Source: Alicyclobacillus suci (GTDB lineage Bacteria; Bacillota; Bacilli; Alicyclobacillales; Alicyclobacillaceae). From it: a stretch of DNA of 64,000 bases. The notes beneath the pieces are model-generated. The model did no database searches and was not told where the DNA came from. It saw nothing but the letters and a program-made list of their open reading frames with translations. Shown here one piece after another: positions 1 to 8,950 of the stretch (positions are counted from its first letter, which is position 1; each line of letters begins with the position of its first letter). Made by a program: the position numbers and the translations under genes. The stretch lies in contig NZ_JAFMTW010000002.1 of the NCBI RefSeq assembly GCF_017329615.1, positions 62,001-126,000 of the forward strand. The letters run 5' to 3'.

Positions 1-18
1 ATCGATCAGGAGATTTTC

Positions 19-1542
19 ATGGAAACTGTGACCAGCACAGACTCTGTGGAAGATGCGACGGTCGCCACGGAAGTGGTTGCGTTTGAGAAGGACGGCGACG
101 TGTACGAGTTGCACGGTGCCGTGGTCTTTGCTGGTTATGTGCGTTCGTCGGAAGACGGTGGCGGGGCCGAGGCGTCGTTCTCCGTCGGCACGGAAGAGGA
201 ATCTGCTGTTCGCCATATTCACCATCGCCTGCCGTTTGTCTTGCGTGTCCCTGTGGAAGCGCAGCAAGGCGGCGTGGTGAACGTGAAGAGCCGGCTGTCG
301 GGCTGGGCACTGGACGTCGTGAGCGACCATTGGCTGAATGTCAAAGGCGTATTGGAGATTCATGGCCTAGTCGGCGACGAGGGGTATCACTTTCAGTGCG
401 GTGCACAGGAAGGAAGCCGACCGTTTTTACGGGAGCAATTGGTGGTCGAGGAGCCGGTGTATGGCGTGTCTGACCCGGAATTTGCAGACGGATTCGCGAA
501 TCAGACGTCACCATCGGTGGAACTGTCGAACGAAGCCGACTTGGGCGCTGTAGATGAGGCGATTGAGGAAGAAGTGAACGCCACGGCGGAGGCTGATACG
601 ACAGTCGGGGAAGAAGCGAACGCCGTGTCGGAAATTGAAGCACATGTGGCAGATGAAGTAAAAGCAGACGACGCGGAGGTAGATGCGGACACCGTCGGTC
701 AAACCTACGATACAAACGACTATCACGCCAGTGAAGAACCATCTCCGGAGCTAGTGGGCGCACAAGCCGACATGTGGCGACACGAAGACGGTGACGCGGA
801 TGAGGATAGTCAACCAAATGGAGTGGAATCTTCCCACGACCAAACCGACGCACGCACGGGTGACAATCACGGATTGGAGAAAGTGAGTGAGGCGCGCAGG
901 GGTCATGGCTGGGCCGAAGAGGAAGCACGGGGAAGCGAATCGCATGAACAACCGTCGCCATCAGCGCAACCACCGGCGGTCGAATCCGTTCGCAGTGAAT
1001 TGGTCAATTTGGACCGCTTCTTTGTTTCACCAACGCCGCAAGCCGAAGCGCCAACTGCAGCACAAACGGAACCCACACCGGTTGCCTCGTTCGAGTTTGA
1101 GCACCAACTCGACGATGAAGTGCTCGAAGCTCCCGTAGAGGATGCTGTGCAAAGCGCAGAGCTTAAAGAGGATCTTCGCAGCGAACCGCGTGAGATTCCG
1201 AAGTTCACGATTTCTAGTGCGGTGCCGACGGATGACCAGAATCTGCTGGATGTCGAATCAGTGGCAGAAGTGGTGGAAGAACCGCGAGCGGAGGCCGTGC
1301 CATCGGTATTGAAATCGGATTTGTGGTCGTTTGTCGATTTTAATGGGCCGGAACCGCGTTACACGCTGCGCTACGCGATTGTCGCAGAAGAAGAGACGTT
1401 AGAGATGGTCGCCGAGCGCTGTGGATGCCTCCCGAGTGAATTGAGTCGCATCAATGATTGCCCCAATGGTCAGGTTACTCCGGGCCAAGCGCTGCGGATT
1501 CCAGACGTGCCGTTTACGATTCCTCGCGTGCCGTCGGCGTAA
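19..1542 (+). CDS. spoVID: Stage VI sporulation protein D (SpoVID), spore coat encasement
   Basis: SpoVID is a coat morphogenetic protein that lets coat layers encase the forespore. The 507-aa product has an N-terminal beta-rich region (about residues 20-140), a long acidic low-complexity middle rich in Glu, Asp, Ala and Val (about 150-420), and a C-terminal LysM-like module (about 445-495, ending in a P-G-Q-A-L-R-I-P motif). This is the SpoVID layout (B. subtilis protein 575 aa). It lies upstream of valS-folC, as spoVID does in Bacillus; ysxE, normally between them, is missing. The ATG has an AGGAGA site 5 nt upstream. The frame stays open to the window edge, so a longer N-terminus cannot be excluded. 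Family call is based on architecture and synteny. Confidence 0.8.
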   Translation: METVTSTDSVEDATVATEVVAFEKDGDVYELHGAVVFAGYVRSSEDGGGAEASFSVGTEEESAVRHIHHRLPFVLRVPVEAQQGGVVNVKSRLSGWALDVVSDHWLNVKGVLEIHGLVGDEGYHFQCGAQEGSRPFLREQLVVEEPVYGVSDPEFADGFANQTSPSVELSNEADLGAVDEAIEEEVNATAEADTTVGEEANAVSEIEAHVADEVKADDAEVDADTVGQTYDTNDYHASEEPSPELVGAQADMWRHEDGDADEDSQPNGVESSHDQTDARTGDNHGLEKVSEARRGHGWAEEEARGSESHEQPSPSAQPPAVESVRSELVNLDRFFVSPTPQAEAPTAAQTEPTPVASFEFEHQLDDEVLEAPVEDAVQSAELKEDLRSEPREIPKFTISSAVPTDDQNLLDVESVAEVVEEPRAEAVPSVLKSDLWSFVDFNGPEPRYTLRYAIVAEEETLEMVAERCGCLPSELSRINDCPNGQVTPGQALRIPDVPFTIPRVPSA

Positions 1543-1583
1543 CGGCAGCAAGTTGGGTCGAAGCATTCCGAATGAACGAGATT

Positions 1584-1611
1584 CAGGGCCGCGAGTGATT
1601 CGCTGGCCCTG
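1584..1611 (+). terminator. Weak hairpin after spoVID
   Basis: CAGGGCC and GGCCCTG arms enclose a short inner GCGA/TCGC stem. There is no proper T-run after it, so termination is only inferred. The rest of 1543-1762 shows nothing else recognisable. Confidence 0.35.
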
Positions 1612-1762
1612 TTGGCGCTTGACCCTTAATATTTCGCTGCGCGTACTTCGTTCAACGCGACAACTCGTCCCATTCACTGACAGTCGCCAATTTGGCTTGT
1701 CGCACGCGGCCCATCAGCCTGAGGTTGGCTTCTATACCTGATTGGCCAGGGCCGCGCGCGTT

Positions 1763-1924
1763 TCAAGGTGCCCCGATGAACATAGCGACAAAGACAATAA
1801 ACAGTAGCATCAGAATGAGCAAATCGAGTGCGCTTGGCCAAAAAATTGACCTGAGAAACAGAAGGAAAATCGCTAGGGCGAGGATAATCTTCACGAATCT
1901 CAACAGGGAATAGAACAGTCGCAT
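1763..1924 (-). CDS. Small hydrophobic membrane protein, unknown
   Basis: This is a 53-aa protein, almost entirely hydrophobic, with two closely spaced transmembrane segments (about residues 9-27 and 33-51) separated by a short R-S-I-F-W-P turn. I do not recognise the family. The start was chosen because a perfect TAAGGAGG (1933-1940, read on the minus strand) sits 8 nt before the ATG at 1924; upstream in-frame codons would lengthen the frame but have no such site. It is convergent with spoVID and divergent from the next membrane gene. Coding status rests on the ribosome site and membrane-like composition. Confidence 0.6.
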   Translation of the reverse strand: MRLFYSLLRFVKIILALAIFLLFLRSIFWPSALDLLILMLLFIVFVAMFIGAP

Positions 1925-1989
1925 GGGCAAACCCTCCTTACATCGGGTCACTAATGTATATGCGCGTGTCCCCTTCAGGTATTTGTCCT

Positions 1990-2019
1990 GTGACAAGAGT
2001 TCTTTGCATTTGTTAAGAT
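1990..2019 (+). promoter_or_regulatory. Candidate sigma-A promoter for the 2113 gene
   Basis: GTGACA (1990-1995) and TAAGAT (2014-2019) are separated by 18 nt, 94 nt upstream of the proposed GTG start. The match is fair rather than strong. Confidence 0.3.
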
Positions 2020-2112
2020 AGGGACGTAATTTCAGGAGACGGACAGGCTTTGGCCTTGACGACGTTTGGGGGAAGATAGTTGAATCAATCAATGAATCCT
2101 GGAGGGCAAGGT

Positions 2113-2595
2113 GTGTGGCGAGGCTGGTATTGGCGTTTTGTCGGTACGACGGTGGTGGTCCTCGCGATACTGGAACTTGTCGCGTACTATGTTTCGAAGG
2201 GGAGATACTCCTTTATTCAGACTGGCGAGTTGGGCATGTTTATCGCCGCAATTCTGGTGGTTCAGCGGGTGAAGGAGCGCCGTATGGCGAATACGCTCTT
2301 GGTGACCATCCTCGGGTTTGTCATCAACCTGATTTTTCAGCTGACCATCGGCTATAAAGGTACCCTTTACTATGGGTGGGGGTATTTCGTTGAACAAAAT
2401 GCCATTATCGGCGGTATCGGGATTTTGTTTTCGATAGTTTATTCGCGGACGTCGGCGTGGTCTGACCGCCGACGTGCCCAAGCGCAAGCGAAGCGACAAG
2501 CGACATCTACAAAGACGGATGGTCGCGATGAAGTGAAGCCAGTGCGCGTGCACCGCGTGAAAAAGAAACGCGGCCGGGGGCGTCGGCCGCGGTAA
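2113..2595 (+). CDS. Four-TM membrane protein with a very basic C-terminal tail, unknown
   Basis: The 160-aa protein has four predicted membrane segments (about 9-27, 38-52, 60-80 and 96-111) and a hydrophilic tail of about 48 residues, the last 17 dominated by Lys and Arg. The family is not recognised. The GTG at 2113 was chosen because GGAGGG (2101-2106) lies 6 nt upstream; in-frame ATG 2092 and TTG 2080 are possible longer starts. It ends 29 nt before the promoter of the valS T-box, so it is probably transcribed separately. The basic tail would suit contact with nucleic acid or acidic lipids, but this is inference. Confidence 0.72.
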   Translation: MWRGWYWRFVGTTVVVLAILELVAYYVSKGRYSFIQTGELGMFIAAILVVQRVKERRMANTLLVTILGFVINLIFQLTIGYKGTLYYGWGYFVEQNAIIGGIGILFSIVYSRTSAWSDRRRAQAQAKRQATSTKTDGRDEVKPVRVHRVKKKRGRGRRPR

Positions 2596-2623
2596 GTGGC
2601 GAGTGGTTTTATCTCGACAAGAC

Positions 2624-2652
2624 TTGACAATTCCGTATGAAATCCGTACTAT
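2624..2652 (+). promoter_or_regulatory. Sigma-A promoter of the valS T-box transcript
   Basis: A perfect TTGACA (2624-2629) and TACTAT (2647-2652) are separated by 17 nt, just upstream of the T-box leader. Confidence 0.75.
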
Positions 2653-2659
2653 ACAAAGC

Positions 2660-2892
2660 ACCTATTGCCATATGAACGGCGTTGAAAGGGAGGAGTAAGG
2701 CGGTTTCGATTGTCCAGAGACGGTGCAGCGCGCTGAAATGCACCGCTTTCGTCCGTCTGAAGGTCGCCCTTGAGCTGCTTACCCCGGGTCATTCCGTTAT
2801 CGATGTCGAGTGTTTCGTTCGTCTCGCGATGAGCGGAAAATTCAGGTGGTAACGCGGAGCCTATCCGTCCTGAGGACGGATAGGCTTTTTTT
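2660..2892 (+). promoter_or_regulatory. T-box riboswitch (tRNA-Val sensing) controlling valS
   Basis: The leader senses uncharged tRNA and lets transcription reach valS when the tRNA is not aminoacylated. Visible elements are a long stem I region (about 2680-2785), a T-box antiterminator motif at 2843-2857 (G-G-T-G-G-T-A-A-C-G-C-G-G core) containing the UGGU that would pair with an ACCA tRNA end, and a competing terminator hairpin (2859-2870 with 2874-2885, then seven Ts). A GTC at 2763-2765 on the 3' side of stem I is the likely valine specifier codon, which agrees with the downstream gene. The specifier is read by eye and not folded computationally. Confidence 0.92.
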
Positions 2893-2961
2893 GGTTCAGG
2901 AACGATTGCATGCTGCCGCGCGTTATGGCAGACAGGTATTTCGATAAGAGGAGGCAATCTC

Positions 2962-5619
2962 ATGACAGCAAGGGAACATGAACTTTCAACCGTTTATGAT
3001 CCGCGCGCAGTCGAACAGCGCATCTATGAAACATGGGAACAAAGAGGCTATTTTCGGGCCGGTCGTCATCCCGAACGACCGCCGTTTTCGATTGTGATGC
3101 CACCGCCGAATGTGACGGGCGTACTGCATCTTGGTCACGCATTGGACAACACATTACAGGACATCACCATTCGTTATAAGCGGTTGAATGGATTTGACGC
3201 GTTGTGGGTTCCTGGTACTGACCACGCCGGCATTGCCACACAAGCACGCGTCGAACGGTCCATTCAAGAATCCGAAGGAAAATCGCGCCATGACCTTGGT
3301 CGCGAAGCATTTGTCGAGCGCGTCTGGGATTGGAAGCATCAATATGGCGATGCCATTACGCGGCAAATTCGCGCACTCGGCAGTTCTTGTGATTGGAGCC
3401 GCGAGCGGTTCACAATGGACGAAGGGCTGTCTGCAGCTGTTCGTGAAGTGTTCGTCCGACTCTATGAAAAAGGTCTTATCTATCGGGGACATCGGATTAT
3501 CAACTGGTGCCCGCGGTGTGCCACGGCGCTGTCTGACATCGAGGTTGAGCACAAAGAGCAAACCGGTCATCTCTACCATATCCGCTATCCGCTAAGCGAT
3601 GGTAGCGGGGAAGTTATCATTGCGACGACGCGGCCTGAGACGATGTTTGCGGACGTCGCGGTCGCAGTGCACCCAGATGACGAGCGTTATACACAAATGA
3701 TTGGCAAGATGGTTCGCCTTCCGCTTACAAATCGGGAGATACCTGTGATTGCCGATGACTATGTCGACATCGAGTATGGGACAGGATGTTTGAAAATCAC
3801 CCCAGCCCATGATCCCAACGATTTTGAGGTTGGCGAACGCCATCACTTAGAACAACTGCAGTGTATCGACGCGGATGGGCGCTTGAATGTGCTGGCGGGC
3901 GAGTTCCAAGGGCTCACGCGCGAGCAGGCTCGCAGTGCTGTCGTCGACGCGCTAGAGCAAGGTGGACAGTTGGTTCGGACGGAGGAAATTTCGCATTCAG
4001 TCGGCCACTGTAGTCGGTGTGATACGGTCGTCGAGCCATTCTTATCTGACCAATGGTTCGTCCGCATGGAGGATTTGGCGCGTCCTGCCTTGGCTGGTGT
4101 CGAGCGGGGTGAACTACAGTTCGTACCTCAGCGTTTCACCAAGGTCTTCGTACACTGGTTGGAGAACGTCCGGGATTGGTGTATCTCGCGGCAACTCTGG
4201 TGGGGGCATCGCATCCCAGCCTGGTACTGTGACGACTGTGGGGAACTGAGCGTCTCCAAGACCGATTTGACAGAATGTCCACATTGTCACAGTAAACAGT
4301 TACGCCAGGATGAAGACGTGCTGGATACATGGTTTTCCTCCGCGTTGTGGCCGTTCTCGACACTGGATTGGCCAAATCTTGAAGCACCGGATTTTCAGCG
4401 GTATTATCCGACGAGCGCTTTGATGACAGGGTACGATATCTTGTTCTTCTGGGTTGCTCGGATGGTCTTCATGGGCCGTGAATTCACTGGCAAAATGCCG
4501 TTTTCAACGGTTGTCCTGCACGGGTTGGTTCGCGATGCACAAGGACAGAAAATGTCCAAGAGTAAGGGCAACGGCGTTGATCCGATGGAAGTCATTGACC
4601 AGTACGGCGCCGACGCGCTGCGCTTTATGTTGGCGACTTCGACGTCGCCTGGTAACGACCAACGGTTCACGTGGGACAAAATCGAAGGGGCGCGCAATTT
4701 TATCAACAAAATTTGGAATGCCTCCCGGTTCGTATTGATGAACTTGGATGCCGATTTTGAGCCGCTCGATTTCACAGGTCGACAACTTGATGTGGCCGAT
4801 AGGTGGATATTGCATCGGTTGTCAGAAACCGTTGATGCGGTGACACATCATCTAGATCACTATGACTTCGGCGAGGCAGCGCGGGCGATGTACGACTTCG
4901 CTTGGGATGATTTTTGCGATTGGTATATCGAGTTTTCCAAGCTTGCACTCTATGGGGATGACGGAGCGCGCAAGGCGGTTGCACAAACGGTTTTGCATCG
5001 GGTATTGACCTCACTTTTAAAGCTGCTTCACCCGTATATCCCGTTTGTGACAGAGGAGATCTGGCAAGCGTTGCCGAACACTTCGGAGGCTCTCATTATC
5101 GAAGTGTGGCCAAAGGCCGACGATGCACTTTGCGACGACCAGGCGGTCAGTCAAATGCGGCTGGTGATGGATGCGATTCGCGCTGTCCGCAACGTCCGCG
5201 CAGAATTGCAGGTTCCACCCAGCAAGCCGGTGTCGATGTACATTCGCTGTGAAAGTGCGGATTATGTCCAACTATTTGAGTCCGTTCGCCATTATATCGC
5301 CCGTTTTTGCAACAGCGACGATTTGACGATTGCCGCAGGTGGTGACGCGCCGGAGAAATCCGCTACGCAAGTGGTGACTGGTGCCGTGATCCACATTCCA
5401 CAGGCGGGACTCATTGATGTGGAGGCGGAGTTGGCTCGGTTGCGTCGGGAGGAATCGCGCCTCGTCGGAGAGGTCGAGCGCATTGAGAAAAAACTTGCGA
5501 ATGCCGGATTTGTCGCGAAAGCGCCCGAAGCTGTGGTCGCCAAAGAACGAGAGAAAATGGAAGATTACCAAGTGAAGTTGCGGGCGGTCCAGGAACGTAT
5601 TTCGGATTTGCAGCAATGA
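2962..5619 (+). CDS. valS: Valyl-tRNA synthetase
   Basis: The enzyme attaches valine to tRNA-Val in the cytoplasm and edits mischarged threonine. At 885 aa it has the usual class Ia length. The HIGH motif appears as HLGH (56-59) after a P-P-P-N-V-T-G block, and KMSKS is at 530-534. Cys pairs of zinc-ribbon type lie near residues 420-450. The CP1 editing domain fills about 195-340, the anticodon-binding helical domain follows KMSKS, and the C-terminal roughly 65 residues form a charged coiled-coil arm typical of ValRS. GAGGAGG precedes the ATG by 7 nt. A T-box controls expression, and folC follows 19 nt downstream. Confidence 0.98.
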   Translation: MTAREHELSTVYDPRAVEQRIYETWEQRGYFRAGRHPERPPFSIVMPPPNVTGVLHLGHALDNTLQDITIRYKRLNGFDALWVPGTDHAGIATQARVERSIQESEGKSRHDLGREAFVERVWDWKHQYGDAITRQIRALGSSCDWSRERFTMDEGLSAAVREVFVRLYEKGLIYRGHRIINWCPRCATALSDIEVEHKEQTGHLYHIRYPLSDGSGEVIIATTRPETMFADVAVAVHPDDERYTQMIGKMVRLPLTNREIPVIADDYVDIEYGTGCLKITPAHDPNDFEVGERHHLEQLQCIDADGRLNVLAGEFQGLTREQARSAVVDALEQGGQLVRTEEISHSVGHCSRCDTVVEPFLSDQWFVRMEDLARPALAGVERGELQFVPQRFTKVFVHWLENVRDWCISRQLWWGHRIPAWYCDDCGELSVSKTDLTECPHCHSKQLRQDEDVLDTWFSSALWPFSTLDWPNLEAPDFQRYYPTSALMTGYDILFFWVARMVFMGREFTGKMPFSTVVLHGLVRDAQGQKMSKSKGNGVDPMEVIDQYGADALRFMLATSTSPGNDQRFTWDKIEGARNFINKIWNASRFVLMNLDADFEPLDFTGRQLDVADRWILHRLSETVDAVTHHLDHYDFGEAARAMYDFAWDDFCDWYIEFSKLALYGDDGARKAVAQTVLHRVLTSLLKLLHPYIPFVTEEIWQALPNTSEALIIEVWPKADDALCDDQAVSQMRLVMDAIRAVRNVRAELQVPPSKPVSMYIRCESADYVQLFESVRHYIARFCNSDDLTIAAGGDAPEKSATQVVTGAVIHIPQAGLIDVEAELARLRREESRLVGEVERIEKKLANAGFVAKAPEAVVAKEREKMEDYQVKLRAVQERISDLQQ

Positions 5620-5638
5620 TTTAATCGAGGTGTCAGTA

Positions 5639-6952
5639 GTGAATGTGCAAGAGGCATTTGCGTGGGTGGAATCTTTGAGCAGATTCGGCATTAAACCGGG
5701 TCTGTCTCGGGTTCAGCGCGTCTTGGCCGCCCTTGGTAATCCGCAGGTGGGCCTTCGCTTTTATCATGTGGCAGGGACCAACGGAAAAGGCTCGGTCTGT
5801 GCTATGCTTTGTGCGATGTCGATGGCTGTCGGGCATCGGACAGGCTTATATACCTCGCCTGGTTTTGACGGCTTGAATGGCCGAATGGTGATAGATGGTC
5901 AGCCGATTGATGATTCGTCGTTTGCTACCTATGCGACGGTCATTCGTGAGGCCATTGAACAGGCGTCGAGCGAAGACCCACTGACGGAGTTCGAAGTCCT
6001 TACCGTGATGGCGCTGTTGTACTTCGCGGATAAACAGGTGGATGTGGTCGTGTGGGAGACGGGTCTTGGCGGACGCTATGACGCGACGAGCGTCGTGACG
6101 CCGATGGTGACGGCTATCACGAATGTATCGTACGACCACGTTGAGATTTTAGGACCTACACTGGCGGATATCGCTTATGATAAGGCAGGGATTATTAAGC
6201 CGAACATACCGTTTGTGACAGGAGCGGAGGGTGAAGCGTACGGTATCGTAGAGAAGGTCGCCAAATCGGTTGGAGCTCGGGTGGTGCGTCTTGGAGCAGA
6301 CATCCGTATTGAGCGCACGGCCTACGATGACCATTATCAGACGCTGTGCTATAGAGGGGTAGCGCACGATGTACCCGCGTTTGAATTGTCCTTGTTCGGT
6401 CCGCATCAGATAGACAATGCAGCGATTGCGTTGGCGATGTTTGAGCTTGCGCATCCAGATTTAGAGGATGCGGACTGGCTACGCGCGGTGGCGGCGCTTC
6501 GCACTGTTCACTGGCCACTTCGCTTCGAGGTGTTTCAACACGGTGCGGCACCGCTGGTTCTAGATGGGGCGCACAATCCTGCTGCAGCGCATACGCTGGC
6601 CTTGAGTCTAAAGGAGATGTCGGCGGCCTTGTCCATGGCACCGCTGTGGCACATGGTGATAGGTGTGTTTCGCGACAAGGATGCGCAATCCATGTTGAAA
6701 GAGGTGTTACCTCTTGCACAAGACGTTATCGTTTGTCGTCCTAACCATGCAAGGGGTGCAGACCCAGAAGAAATCCGCGGGCTGATTGAAGCGCAGGCGC
6801 CGCAACTGCCCATTCGAATCATCGAACAGCCGGCAGTTGCTGTGACGGAGGCTTTAAAGGCACCTGGGCCATTGGTTATCTGGGGAAATCTGCATATGGT
6901 AGAGGACGCGAGGAAAGCTATTTCTAAACTGGGAATGAACTACTGGACATGA
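5639..6952 (+). CDS. folC: Folylpolyglutamate synthase / dihydrofolate synthase
   Basis: FolC adds glutamate to (dihydro)folate using ATP, which retains folates in the cell. The protein is 437 aa. The Mur-ligase P-loop GTNGKGS is at 46-52, and D-G-A-H-N-P, typical of the C-terminal ligase domain, is near residue 305. The GTG at 5639 was preferred because CGAGG sits 8 nt upstream; a GTG at 5630 in the same frame has no ribosome site. It lies directly behind valS, as in Bacillus, and overlaps murC by 4 nt, so the three are probably co-transcribed. Confidence 0.96.
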   Translation: MNVQEAFAWVESLSRFGIKPGLSRVQRVLAALGNPQVGLRFYHVAGTNGKGSVCAMLCAMSMAVGHRTGLYTSPGFDGLNGRMVIDGQPIDDSSFATYATVIREAIEQASSEDPLTEFEVLTVMALLYFADKQVDVVVWETGLGGRYDATSVVTPMVTAITNVSYDHVEILGPTLADIAYDKAGIIKPNIPFVTGAEGEAYGIVEKVAKSVGARVVRLGADIRIERTAYDDHYQTLCYRGVAHDVPAFELSLFGPHQIDNAAIALAMFELAHPDLEDADWLRAVAALRTVHWPLRFEVFQHGAAPLVLDGAHNPAAAHTLALSLKEMSAALSMAPLWHMVIGVFRDKDAQSMLKEVLPLAQDVIVCRPNHARGADPEEIRGLIEAQAPQLPIRIIEQPAVAVTEALKAPGPLVIWGNLHMVEDARKAISKLGMNYWT

Positions 6953-8358
6953 GGACGGTGAGGCGCGTGCGCGGTTCGCAACACGTGCATTTTGTAGGCA
7001 TTGGTGGGTATGGAATGAGTGCCATCGCTCGTGTCATGCTGGATTTGGGATATCAAGTGTCCGGGTCGGACGTGTCTCGTCAAGAATTGACGGAACGTCT
7101 CGCAGCCCGTGGCGCGAACATCTTTTACGGCCATGACAAACGGCAAGTCGAGGGTGCGGACATCGTGGTGCACAGTACGGCTGTTCACCAGGATAATGTC
7201 GAACTCATCGAGGCGAGGGCCCGCCAAATTCCTGTGATTCATCGCAGCGAAATGCTCGCTCGATTGATGGAAGACCGAGTGGGTGTCGCTGTGACTGGGG
7301 CACATGGGAAGACGACCACCACGTCGATGATTGCATACATGATGGAACGCAATAATTTGGATCCTACTTTTGTCATCGGTGGCGTCGTTTCCAATATTGG
7401 TGACAACGCAAAAGCCGGGGGCGGCCAGTTTGTCGTGGCGGAAGCGGATGAATCGGATGGCTCATTTCTTCATTATCGCCCCGCGATTGCGGTGGTCACA
7501 AACGTTGAAGCTGACCATCTTGAGCACTACGACGGAAAGTTCGAGAACCTCAAAAATGCGTACAGAACGTTTATTCAACAAGTTCCAGCAGACGGCTTGG
7601 CGGTGCTTTCAGCGGATGATGCGCATCTGCGAGAATTAAAATTAGACGCGCACGCACGCGTGATTACCTACGGTTTTGCGGACGATGCAGATATTCAAGC
7701 GAGACATGTGCAATTGTCTGGGCGGACCAGTTCGTCTGAGGTGTATATAAACGGTGAGTTGGTCGGTCGTCTGTTGCTTTCGCTGCCAGGTGAGCATAAT
7801 GTGTTGAATGCGCTGGCCGCGATTGCGGTAGGTCGGGAAGCTGGCTTGTCGTTTAACCAAATTGCCGTAGCCCTTGCGGAGTTCCATGGCGCGAAGCGGC
7901 GTTTTCAGGTGATTTCTGAGGCGAACAATGTCCTCGTGATCGACGACTATGCGCACCACCCAACGGAAATCAGCGCGACCATCGCGGCGGCAAAGGCGAC
8001 GGGTCGGCGCATTGTAGCGGTATTCCAGCCGCAGCGATACACGCGGACGTACTTTTTGTTTGACGCCTTTGCTCGTTCTTTCTCACAGGCAGACGAGGTG
8101 ATTATTTCGGAGATTTATTCGCCTGCAGGGGAGAAGCAAATCGAGGGCGTCACAGCTGAGCGGCTTGCGGCAGAAATCCGCAAGCAGAGTAATCCGCGAA
8201 CACAGTATTTGGCGACACAGGATGAAATCTTCGCGTATCTCCGATCTTCTGTGCGCGCTGGCGATCTCGTGCTCACCATGGGGGCTGGCGACATATGGAA
8301 GGTTGCGGAGCGCTTGGGTGATGATTTAGAGCGCACCGCTCATAAAGCGCTAGTCTAA
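6949..8358 (+). CDS. murC: UDP-N-acetylmuramate--L-alanine ligase
   Basis: MurC adds L-alanine to UDP-MurNAc in cytoplasmic peptidoglycan precursor synthesis. The 469-aa product has the N-terminal G-x-G-G-x-G-M-S nucleotide-binding loop (about 18-25), the ATP loop GAHGKTT (117-123), and the D-D-Y-A-H-H-P-T-E motif of the C-terminal ligase domain (about residue 330). The ATG overlaps the folC stop by 4 nt; GTG codons at 6958 and 6967 are alternative starts just before the conserved H-V-H-F-V-G. murC is not normally next to folC in B. subtilis, so this placement differs from the model. A strong terminator follows. Confidence 0.97.
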   Translation: MRTVRRVRGSQHVHFVGIGGYGMSAIARVMLDLGYQVSGSDVSRQELTERLAARGANIFYGHDKRQVEGADIVVHSTAVHQDNVELIEARARQIPVIHRSEMLARLMEDRVGVAVTGAHGKTTTTSMIAYMMERNNLDPTFVIGGVVSNIGDNAKAGGGQFVVAEADESDGSFLHYRPAIAVVTNVEADHLEHYDGKFENLKNAYRTFIQQVPADGLAVLSADDAHLRELKLDAHARVITYGFADDADIQARHVQLSGRTSSSEVYINGELVGRLLLSLPGEHNVLNALAAIAVGREAGLSFNQIAVALAEFHGAKRRFQVISEANNVLVIDDYAHHPTEISATIAAAKATGRRIVAVFQPQRYTRTYFLFDAFARSFSQADEVIISEIYSPAGEKQIEGVTAERLAAEIRKQSNPRTQYLATQDEIFAYLRSSVRAGDLVLTMGAGDIWKVAERLGDDLERTAHKALV

Positions 8359-8389
8359 CGATGGCGCATGGAGTGAGCGTGTCGTAGAT

Positions 8390-8432
8390 AAAAGAGGTGA
8401 GAATCCGCGTTGTCGCGGTTCTCACCTCTTTT
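8390..8432 (+). terminator. Strong terminator after murC, probably bidirectional
   Basis: A 14-bp AAAAGAGGTGAGAA arm pairs perfectly with its complement, interrupted only by one bulged T before a CCGCG/CGCGG inner stem. It ends in TTTT and the A-rich left arm gives a T-run on the other strand, so it could also stop transcription of the minus-strand gene at 8613-8813. Confidence 0.88.
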
Positions 8433-8612
8433 GCGGTCATGGCAGGTCGGCTGCTGGTTAGGTTGGGTCAGATGTCCGCACCTGCCTGCGTTGCTATAAG
8501 GCATGCTTTTTGTACTATTTTTGGATTTTTCATTGGTACGGTATGGCGGACTTAGGACACGCCAAATGCCTATTTACTCAAATGCTGCCCGATAAAGGCT
8601 TAAAATCGGCGC

Positions 8613-8813
8613 TTAGCGAAACCACCATGGGCCCCGTTTCCGACGTGGATCACGGTTTAACACCCTCGCTCCGCGCGCGTACAAGTAGTAGGCTGCGGCA
8701 AAAATGAGGACAAGGACAGCGAGTTTTAATAAAAACACAAATAGCACCGATAAAACGATGACAGCCGCAATGATGGCGAGCACGCTGATCAGAAGTGATG
8801 GTTTGCGATACAT
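8613..8813 (-). CDS. Small membrane protein, unknown
   Basis: This 66-aa protein has a hydrophobic core from about residue 7 to 45 (one long or two short membrane spans) followed by an Arg-rich, Trp-ending tail. I do not recognise it. AAAGGAG lies 8 nt before the ATG at 8813 on the minus strand, which fixes the start. It is convergent with murC and divergent from comC. The stretch 8433-8612 beyond its stop contains no supported gene. Confidence 0.6.
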   Translation of the reverse strand: MYRKPSLLISVLAIIAAVIVLSVLFVFLLKLAVLVLIFAAAYYLYARGARVLNRDPRRKRGPWWFR

Positions 8814-8950
8814 ATCAATAGCTCCTTTGTGTGAGCGAATTCTATCTTCTACTAGGATAATTATATCATATCGTGGCGAATGCTTAGGTTTTACGCAGGA
8901 CTTTGGCCCATCTCGTCGAATTGACGCATGACCAGACAGGGGGCATCGCG

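Noticed and set aside
341-973. 210-codon minus-strand open frame opposite spoVID
   Set aside because: It is a shadow of the acidic low-complexity part of spoVID; composition (Arg/His/Pro-rich) and lack of a ribosome site argue against coding.
8510-8707. 65-codon plus-strand open frame
   Set aside because: No ribosome site, and it overlaps the better-supported minus-strand membrane protein at 8613-8813.
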